64,000 nt of DNA, from contig NZ_FTMY01000014.1 in NCBI RefSeq assembly GCF_900156165.1, positions 62,001 through 126,000 of the forward strand, in the 5' to 3' direction. A program made the translations under genes and the position numbers. Numbering within the stretch: position 1 is the first letter of the stretch; each line of letters starts with the position of its first letter. Of this stretch, positions 58,580-64,000 are shown piece after piece. A model generated the notes under the pieces. It was not told the DNA's origin. It saw nothing but the letters and a program-made list of their open reading frames with translations, and ran no database searches. Source of the DNA: Pseudacidovorax sp. RU35E. Its GTDB lineage: Bacteria > Pseudomonadota > Gammaproteobacteria > Burkholderiales > Burkholderiaceae_C.

Positions 58580-59482
58580 TCAGCCGCCGCGCCCTCCGCG
58601 GGCGCGAGCCCAGTCGTCCGGTCCCCACGCCAGCAGGTCCTCGGCGCCGGAGGTGCGCAGGTGCTGGCCGCCATCGATGGCGATCATCTCGCCGTTGATG
58701 TAGGCCGCGCTGTCGCTCACCAGGAAGGCGGCCAGCTCGGCCAGTTCCGGCGGCCGGCCGACGCGGCCCAGCGGGTTGGCGGGATAGGCGGCAGCGCGGG
58801 CACCAGCCTCGACGCCAGCGCCAGTACTCGCCTCCCCATTCGACGCCGCATTGGCAAACGCCCGCCCCGCTGTCGGGTCCAGCGCCTGGCCCGCGCCCGC
58901 CGTCGGAAACGGCCCGGGCGCGATGGCCACGCTGCGGATGCCATGGGGGCCCCACTCCACGGCCAGGCTGCGCGTCATGGCCAGCAGCCCCGACTTGGCC
59001 ATGGCCGAGGGCACGGTGAAGGCGCGTCCGGTGCGGGTGGAGGTCGAGAGGATGCTCAGCACCATGCCCGGCCGGCCGCTGTCGATCCAGCGTCGGCCGG
59101 CCTGCAGCGTGCAATACAGCGCGCCATGTAGCGTGGGCCCCAGGATGGCGTCGGCCGCGCGGGCGCTCAGGCGTTCGGTCTGCGCGATGAAGGTGGCCGC
59201 CGCGTTGTTGACCAGCACATCGAGCGGGCCTTGCTGCCAGGCTGCATCGAACATGGCTTCGACGGCGGCCGGTTCGCGCACATCGCAGGTCAGGGTCTGC
59301 ACATGGGCGTCATGGCGTGCCACGAGGCCGTCGCGTGCGGCCGCCAGCAGCTCGGCCCGGCGGCCACACAGCACCAGCTGTGCGCCCAGCGCCGCGAAGC
59401 GCTCGGCCATGGCGAGCCCGAGGCCGCTGCCGCCGCCGGTGATGAGGATGCGCCGTCCGCGCAGCAGTCCGTCTTGAAGCAT
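58580..59482 (-). CDS. SDR oxidoreductase, 2,4-dienoyl-CoA reductase type
   Basis: A 300-residue short-chain dehydrogenase with TGGGSGLGLAMAERFAALGA (residues 15-34). The usual YxxxK is replaced: the lysine stands in VPSAMAKSGLLAMTRSLAVEW, with Ser where Tyr is expected. This arrangement, together with FIAQTERLS and the APGPFPTAG loop, is characteristic of 2,4-dienoyl-CoA reductases (DECR1 type). It would reduce dienoyl-CoA esters during degradation of unsaturated acids. It lies downstream of the enoyl-CoA hydratase on the same strand. Confidence 0.75.
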   Translation of the reverse strand: MLQDGLLRGRRILITGGGSGLGLAMAERFAALGAQLVLCGRRAELLAAARDGLVARHDAHVQTLTCDVREPAAVEAMFDAAWQQGPLDVLVNNAAATFIAQTERLSARAADAILGPTLHGALYCTLQAGRRWIDSGRPGMVLSILSTSTRTGRAFTVPSAMAKSGLLAMTRSLAVEWGPHGIRSVAIAPGPFPTAGAGQALDPTAGRAFANAASNGEASTGAGVEAGARAAAYPANPLGRVGRPPELAELAAFLVSDSAAYINGEMIAIDGGQHLRTSGAEDLLAWGPDDWARARGGRGG

Positions 59483-59552
59483 GGTGTGGCCTTGGACCCG
59501 CGGTGCGGGCGTTGTTGCGAAAGAGGAGGAGCGAGCGAGGCGTGCCGCCGGC

Positions 59553-60341
59553 CTACCGGCCGCTGAACTTCGGCTGCCGGCGCTCGGACATGGCCTGCAC
59601 GCCCTCGCGGAAGTCCTCGCTGCGGAAGTGCGCGAACTGCATCTCGCTTTCACGCGCGACGGCTTCGCGCAGCTGCGGCATCAGTTCGCGCCGCAGCGTG
59701 GCGCGGGTGGCCTGCACGGCGATGGGGGCCGAGAGGGCGATCTCGTGGGCCAGGGCCAGGGCCGCGCCGCGCACGGCCTCGGGCGCATCGACCAGCTCGT
59801 CGACCAGCCCCAGCGCGTGGGCCTGGGTGCCGTCGATGCGCCGGCCGGTGTAGAAGAGCAGGGCGGCCTGCTGCGGGCCGACCAGCCGCGGCAGCGTGAC
59901 CGACAGGCCGAAGCCGGGATGGAAGCCCAGCCGGTTGAAGTTGGCGCTGAAGCGCGCCTGCGGACAGCTCACGCGGAAGTCCGCGGCCAGCGCGAGGCCC
60001 AGTCCGCCGCCGATGGCCGGCCCGTGTACCGCGGCCACGATGGGCTTGCCGGTGGCATAGATGCGCAGCGCCTCGGCATAGATCGGGTTGAGCGCGCGCG
60101 GGCTGGTGGCCGCGCTGGCATCGGTGTCGCCACCGAAGTTGGCCCCGGCGCAGAAGGCCGTGCCCTGCGCCGCCAACACCACGGCGCGGCAGTCGGCATG
60201 GGCTTCGAGGTCTTCGAGCGCATCGGCGATGGCGCTGATCAGCGGCACGTCGAAGAAGTTGTGCGGTGGGCGGCGGATCTCGAGGACGGCGACGTGGCCG
60301 TCCATGTCGACGCCGAGGTCGGTGTGGCTGCGTGGGGGCAT
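59553..60341 (-). CDS. Enoyl-CoA hydratase/isomerase family protein
   Basis: A 262-residue crotonase-fold enzyme. The CoA/oxyanion loops are AFCAGANFGGD (about residues 62-72) and HGPAIGGGLGLALAADFRV (about 105-123). The first catalytic Glu position of classical hydratases is not obvious (FHPGFGLSVTLPRLVG), so isomerase or another crotonase activity is possible. It belongs to the acyl-CoA degradation unit with two dehydrogenases and the SDR. Confidence 0.85.
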   Translation of the reverse strand: MPPRSHTDLGVDMDGHVAVLEIRRPPHNFFDVPLISAIADALEDLEAHADCRAVVLAAQGTAFCAGANFGGDTDASAATSPRALNPIYAEALRIYATGKPIVAAVHGPAIGGGLGLALAADFRVSCPQARFSANFNRLGFHPGFGLSVTLPRLVGPQQAALLFYTGRRIDGTQAHALGLVDELVDAPEAVRGAALALAHEIALSAPIAVQATRATLRRELMPQLREAVARESEMQFAHFRSEDFREGVQAMSERRQPKFSGR

Positions 60342-60377
60342 GAAGGTCTCGTTGGAATGGGGGAGGGAAGGGCCGGT

Positions 60378-61469
60378 TCAGCCCGCGGCGTTCTCGGCGA
60401 ACTGCCGCTGCGTCATCGCCGGCCAGAAGCCGGCCGCGCGGGCGCGGATGGCCGCGGCGCCCAGGCGCTGGGCCCACCAGGCATCGGCGCCGTACGCCGC
60501 ACGCCAGGCCCACAGCCGGCGCGTGGCGAAGTGCAGCGCATGCTCGTGCGTGAAGCCGATGGCGCCCAGCACCTGGTGCGCCGTGGCGGCCACGCGTGTG
60601 GCGGCCTCGCCGCAGCGCACCTTGGCGGCGGCCACGCCGAAGTCCACGCGCGCGGCACGCTGTGCATCGCCGAGCCGGAAGTCCAGCCCCGCCGCGCGCA
60701 CCGCCATGCGGGCCGAGGCCACATCGCCCGCGGCCTGCGCCAGCATCTGCTGCAGCGCCTGGTTCTTGCCGATGGGCCGGCCGAACTGCACGCGGTCGTT
60801 GGCGTACTGGATGGCCTCGGCCAGTGCCCATTCCATGGCGCCGACCATCATGGCCGCATGCAGCAGGGCGGCCGTGCTGCGCAGTGGCAGCGCGATGCCG
60901 AAGACCGCGGCCGGCAGCACGGCACGCACCGCGACGCCCGCCAGGCGCAGGCGGTCGGCGGGCAGGCCGGCGAGGTCCAGGCCCGGCTCGCATGTGAGGC
61001 CGGCGGCGCCCTTGAGGTCCACCACGGCGATGTCGCCCTGCGGCAGTTGCACCAGTGCCCAGTCGGCATGGCGGCCCCAGGGCACGGCCGGTGCCTCGCC
61101 GCTCAGGTGGCGACCGTCCGCAGTCAGCGCCAGCGTCTGCCCCGGCCCAGCGTCGATCAGCGTGCCCGGCCCGGCCAGCGGCGCATGTCCCGCGCAGGCC
61201 AGCAGGGCCAGGCCGGCGGCCGTCTCGGCCAGCGGCAGCGGCACGCGGTGTCGGCCCAGCTCCTCGAAGATCGGCAGCGCCTGGTCGGGCGTGAGGCCGA
61301 AGCCCTGATCGCCCGCCGCCAGCGCCGCCGCAAAGCCGGCTTCTTCCACCTGCTGCCAGAGCGCCTGCGGAAAGTCGCCGGCCTCCACCTGCGTGTTGAG
61401 TGCGGCCCCGGCCGCATCGGCGAACATCCGCGCGGCGCTGTCCTGGATCATCTGTTGGTCTTCGTTCAT
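60378..61469 (-). CDS. Acyl-CoA dehydrogenase family protein (second subunit type)
   Basis: A 363-residue protein with the acyl-CoA dehydrogenase architecture: helical N-domain (FPQALWQQVEEAGFAAAL), a poorly conserved beta domain, and a C-domain with YANDRVQFGRPIGKNQALQQ and GAIGFTHEHALHFATRRL. The beta domain lacks strong FAD-contact motifs. Such diverged members often pair with a canonical partner, here encoded upstream at 61663, to form a heteromeric enzyme, as in pimeloyl-CoA or steroid side-chain dehydrogenases. The pairing is inferred. Confidence 0.83.
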   Translation of the reverse strand: MNEDQQMIQDSAARMFADAAGAALNTQVEAGDFPQALWQQVEEAGFAAALAAGDQGFGLTPDQALPIFEELGRHRVPLPLAETAAGLALLACAGHAPLAGPGTLIDAGPGQTLALTADGRHLSGEAPAVPWGRHADWALVQLPQGDIAVVDLKGAAGLTCEPGLDLAGLPADRLRLAGVAVRAVLPAAVFGIALPLRSTAALLHAAMMVGAMEWALAEAIQYANDRVQFGRPIGKNQALQQMLAQAAGDVASARMAVRAAGLDFRLGDAQRAARVDFGVAAAKVRCGEAATRVAATAHQVLGAIGFTHEHALHFATRRLWAWRAAYGADAWWAQRLGAAAIRARAAGFWPAMTQRQFAENAAG

Positions 61470-61573
61470 GGCAGTTGTACCCGGGGCTGTATGTCAGCTG
61501 CGTCACATGAAACTGGCGCGGCGATAGAGATCGAGTGGCCGCGGAGCAGGCCAGTGCCAGTGCACCCGCGGAA

Positions 61574-61656
61574 CCGGCTTTGCCGGGCCGGGGGGGGCGC
61601 CCCCCTCCAAGCCGAAGGCGCGAGAGAGGGGGGAGCCGCGAAGCGGCATGGGGGGT
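61574..61656. repeat. Intergenic tandem-hairpin repeat, Comamonadaceae style
   Basis: The spacer between the two dehydrogenase genes contains CCGGC-TTT-GCCGG (61574-61586), a G7CGC6 palindrome (61591-61605), a GCCGAAGGCGCGAGAG segment and GCCGC-GAA-GCGGC (61635-61647), ending in a G-run. Repeats of this composition are scattered between genes in Variovorax/Acidovorax-type genomes. It is probably a non-coding dispersed element that can fold in mRNA. Confidence 0.55.
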
Positions 61657-61662
61657 GTCGTC

Positions 61663-62802
61663 TCATCGCAGGCCCATTCCTTTGGCGAGCATTCCTCGCA
61701 GGATTTCGCGCGTGCCGCCGCGCAGGGAGAAGGAGGGCGTGGCCAGCACCAGGTGCCGCTGCACGCGCGCCAGGTCGCTCTCGGGCGGCATGCGACCGCC
61801 GAAGAGTTCGTGCGCCAGGTCGGGCAGGGCCTGCTCCAGCAGGGCGCCCTGGTCCTTGACGGCCGCGGCGGCCAAGCCCGGGTTCTGGCCCGCGGCCAGC
61901 ATGCCGGCCACGCCCAGCGACATCTGCCGCAGCGTGGCGTACTGCGCCGCCAGGCGGCCCAGCACCAGCTGGTGGTGCGGGTTGTCGGCATCGGCGGCGT
62001 CCAGCATCTCCAGCATGAGCTGCGTGCTGCTCATGTAGCGCTCCGGGCCTGAGCGTTCGAAGGTCAGCTCGGTCGTCACCTGGTGCCAGCCTTCGCCCTC
62101 GGCACCGATCAGGTGGTGCGCGGGCACCGGCACCTCGTCGAAGGTGACCTCGTTGAACTCGTGCTCGCCCAGCTGGTTGACGATGGGGCGGATGGTCAGG
62201 CCGGGGCTGCGCATGTCCACCAGGAACTGCGACATGCCCGCATGCCGGTCGGCACTGGCCGGCGCCGTGCGCACGAGGGCGATCATGTAGTGCGCCTTGT
62301 GCGCGGCCGAGGTCCACACCTTGCGGCCGCTGATGCGCCAGCCCTCGCCGTCGCGCACGGCCCGGGTGCGGATGGAGGCGAGGTCCGAGCCCGAATCGGG
62401 CTCGCTCATGCCGATGCAGAAATGGCACTCGCCGCGCACGATGCGCGGCAGCAGCTCGGGCGCCAGCACCTCGGGCGAGTAGCGCATCAGCAGCGGACCG
62501 CTCTGGCGGTCGGCCACCCAGTGGGCCGACACGGGAGCGCCTGCGGCCAGCAGCTCTTCGAGCACCACATAGCGCTCGAGCATCGAGCGCTCGCCACCGC
62601 CATAGCGGCGCGGCCAGGTCATGCCGATCCACCCCCGCTGGCCCAGCGCGCGGCTGAACTCGGGGCTGTAGCCCGACCAGTTGCGGGCGCGCTCATGGGA
62701 CGGCAGGTCGCCGAGCGTCTGCGCGAGAAAGTCGCGCACCTCGGCGCGCAGCCGCTCGCAATCGGGTGGCAGTTCGGCCGGACGGATGTCCAGGGCTTGC
62801 AT
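61663..62802 (-). CDS. Acyl-CoA dehydrogenase
   Basis: A 379-residue flavoenzyme. The middle domain has the FAD/substrate motif CIGMSEPDSGSDLASIRTRA and WTSAAHKAHYMIALVRT; the C-domain shows TFERSGPERYM and SLRGGTREILRGMLAKGMGL. It introduces the alpha-beta double bond in an acyl-CoA. AAAGGAG lies 11 bp before ATG 62802, which is preferred to an upstream in-frame start inside the divergent promoter. First gene of the minus-strand operon 62802-58580. Confidence 0.92.
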   Translation of the reverse strand: MQALDIRPAELPPDCERLRAEVRDFLAQTLGDLPSHERARNWSGYSPEFSRALGQRGWIGMTWPRRYGGGERSMLERYVVLEELLAAGAPVSAHWVADRQSGPLLMRYSPEVLAPELLPRIVRGECHFCIGMSEPDSGSDLASIRTRAVRDGEGWRISGRKVWTSAAHKAHYMIALVRTAPASADRHAGMSQFLVDMRSPGLTIRPIVNQLGEHEFNEVTFDEVPVPAHHLIGAEGEGWHQVTTELTFERSGPERYMSSTQLMLEMLDAADADNPHHQLVLGRLAAQYATLRQMSLGVAGMLAAGQNPGLAAAAVKDQGALLEQALPDLAHELFGGRMPPESDLARVQRHLVLATPSFSLRGGTREILRGMLAKGMGLR

Positions 62803-62869
62803 GGGGCGTGTCTCCTTTGACGGTGCGTGCCGGGCAGGAGCGTCCGGGTCAACACCTAAAGCAACTTGC

Positions 62870-62883
62870 TTGTTGGTCAACAA
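62870..62883. promoter_or_regulatory. Inverted repeat in the divergent acyl-CoA dehydrogenase/Bug promoter
   Basis: TTGTTGGTCAACAA is a near-perfect palindrome centred in the 174-bp divergent gap. TATAAG (62885-62890) directly to its right could be the -10 of the Bug gene. It is a plausible operator of the TetR regulator at 57818. Confidence 0.45.
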
Positions 62884-62976
62884 ATATAAGTGCTAGAGTC
62901 CGCCCAGGCAAGCGAGGTCCCACCCGGGCCTTCCCGGACTTGCGTGAATCCACAGCTACACAGACGGAGACATCCC

Positions 62977-63966
62977 ATGACCCTTGAACGTCGCGCCTTC
63001 CTGGCTGCGCTGGGCGCCTTCGGCGCCGGCGCCGCACTGCTGTCGGCCAGCCCCGCCGCGCTGGCCCAGGCTGCCTTTCCCACCAAGCCGCTGCGCATCG
63101 TGGTGCCCTTCACCGCGGGCAGCGGCTCCGACTCGGACTCGCGCTTCTACGGCGACCTGCTGGGCAAGAAGCTCGGCCAGCCGGTGATCGTGGAGAACCG
63201 GCCCGGCGGCAGCGGCCTGATCGCGGTGCAGTCGGTCAAGTCGGCCCCGGCCGACGGCTACAGCATCCTCTTGGCCAGCAATTCGCCCATGTCGGTGAAC
63301 CCGGCCGTGATGAAGAACCTGCCCTATGACCCGTTCAAGGACTTCAAGCCGCTGGTCGGGTCGGCCGTCGGCCCGGCCGCCTTCGTGGTGAAGGGCGACT
63401 CGCCCGCGCACAGCATCCAGGACGTGGTGGCCGCGGCCAAGCGCGAGAAGCGGCCCATCGCGGTGGGCAACTACTCGGCCGGCTATCAGCTGGTGGCCGC
63501 GTGGCTGGGCACGGCCTCGGGCGCGCAGATCAACCACATCAACTACAAGGGCGGCTCGCAGATGGTCACCGACGTGATCGGCGGCCAGCTGGCGCTGGCC
63601 ATCGTCGACCCCTCGGCCTTCATCGAGATGCAGAAGGAAGGCCGCGTGCGCATGCTGGCCGTGACCGGCGCCAAGCGCATGGGCACCCTGCCCACGGTGC
63701 CCACCATGATCGAAAGCGGCTTCGCCGACTTCGAGACCTATGTGTGGAGCTCCTTCTTCGTGCGCAGCGACACGCCCGCCGACATCACCCAGAAGCTGAT
63801 CGGCGCCATGGCCGAGGTGATGGCCCAGCCCGAGGCGGTGGCCTATCGCCAGCAGCGCGGGGCCGACTTCCTGGACCTCAAGGGCGACGAGATGCGCAAG
63901 TTCCAGCAGCGCGAGTACGAGCGCTTCAAGCGCGTGGCCGAAGCGGCCGGCCTGGTACAGCAATGA
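62977..63966 (+). CDS. Bug-family tripartite tricarboxylate (TctC-like) solute-binding protein
   Basis: The 329-residue precursor has a signal peptide (ERRAFLAALGAFGAGAALL, cleavage near PAALAQA) with RR near the start. FPTKPLRIVVPFTAGSGSDSDSR (in parts), VENRPGGSGLIAVQSVKSAPADGY (in parts) and HINYKGGSQMVTDVIGGQ are the classic Bug motifs. These periplasmic proteins bind carboxylates or other small molecules and are very abundant in Burkholderiales. Location beside acyl-CoA genes suggests it binds the precursor acid. Confidence 0.93.
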   Translation: MTLERRAFLAALGAFGAGAALLSASPAALAQAAFPTKPLRIVVPFTAGSGSDSDSRFYGDLLGKKLGQPVIVENRPGGSGLIAVQSVKSAPADGYSILLASNSPMSVNPAVMKNLPYDPFKDFKPLVGSAVGPAAFVVKGDSPAHSIQDVVAAAKREKRPIAVGNYSAGYQLVAAWLGTASGAQINHINYKGGSQMVTDVIGGQLALAIVDPSAFIEMQKEGRVRMLAVTGAKRMGTLPTVPTMIESGFADFETYVWSSFFVRSDTPADITQKLIGAMAEVMAQPEAVAYRQQRGADFLDLKGDEMRKFQQREYERFKRVAEAAGLVQQ

Positions 63967-64000
63967 CGACGACTTGGCCGGTGGACACCCCTGGGCGCGC

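Overview
The window is a high-GC (roughly 70%) stretch of a purple, bacteriochlorophyll-making betaproteobacterium. The family-level gene content (type-II reaction centre, tetrahaem PufC, HiPIP, Bug-type solute-binding protein, glutamyl-tRNA reductase HemA, an intergenic tandem-hairpin repeat of the Variovorax/Acidovorax style) points to Burkholderiales, most likely Comamonadaceae or Sphaerotilaceae. The genus cannot be fixed from the sequence alone.

Layout. 1-9.3 kb: chromosomal flank with a haem-oxygenase-like redox enzyme, an MFS transporter, a PD-(D/E)XK nuclease/XPD-like helicase, a lower-GC insert (RlpA-like lipoprotein and an unknown protein preceded by a strong terminator), an RRM protein and a hybrid PAS-GAF histidine kinase. 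9.4-54.1 kb: a complete photosynthesis gene cluster of about 45 kb. 54.1-57.7 kb: ankyrin protein, GlcG-type haem-binding protein and a FixJ-like two-component pair. 57.8-64 kb: a TetR-controlled acyl-CoA degradation cluster and a Bug-family binding protein.

Photosynthesis cluster. Six blocks: (1) minus strand bchF-N-B-H-L-M-lhaA-puhA-B-C-acsF-puhE; (2) plus strand aerR-ppsR; (3) plus strand bchG-pucC-like-bchP-small membrane protein-HiPIP-DUF3422-bchI-bchD; (4) minus strand bchO, tail-to-tail with bchD and head-to-head with crtI-crtB-hemA-small membrane protein-bciA (plus); (5) minus strand crtD-crtC; (6) plus strand crtE-crtF-bchC-X-Y-Z-pufB-[new pufB-like gene]-pufA-L-M-C. Together they encode Mg chelatase, BchM, the O2-dependent cyclase AcsF (no bchE here), 8-vinyl reductase BciA, dark-operative protochlorophyllide reductase, BchF/BchC/chlorophyllide reductase, BchG/BchP, carotenoid synthesis of the CrtC/D/F type without crtA, the reaction centre, LH1 and its assembly factors. 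No pucBA, pufQ, idi or tspO was seen.

Regulation. Perfect TGT-N12-ACA palindromes, the PpsR/CrtJ target, stand at five promoters: bchF/aerR, bchG, bchO/crtI, crtD/crtE and bchC. At bchC and crtE a second, one-base-degenerate palindrome follows after exactly 8 bp, the tandem spacing known for CrtJ.

The most unusual observation is a 73-codon gene between pufB and pufA. It aligns with the PufB membrane helix, has Gln where PufB has the bacteriochlorophyll-binding His, and carries a C-terminal extension of about 25 residues. It is a candidate non-pigmented or altered LH1 subunit.
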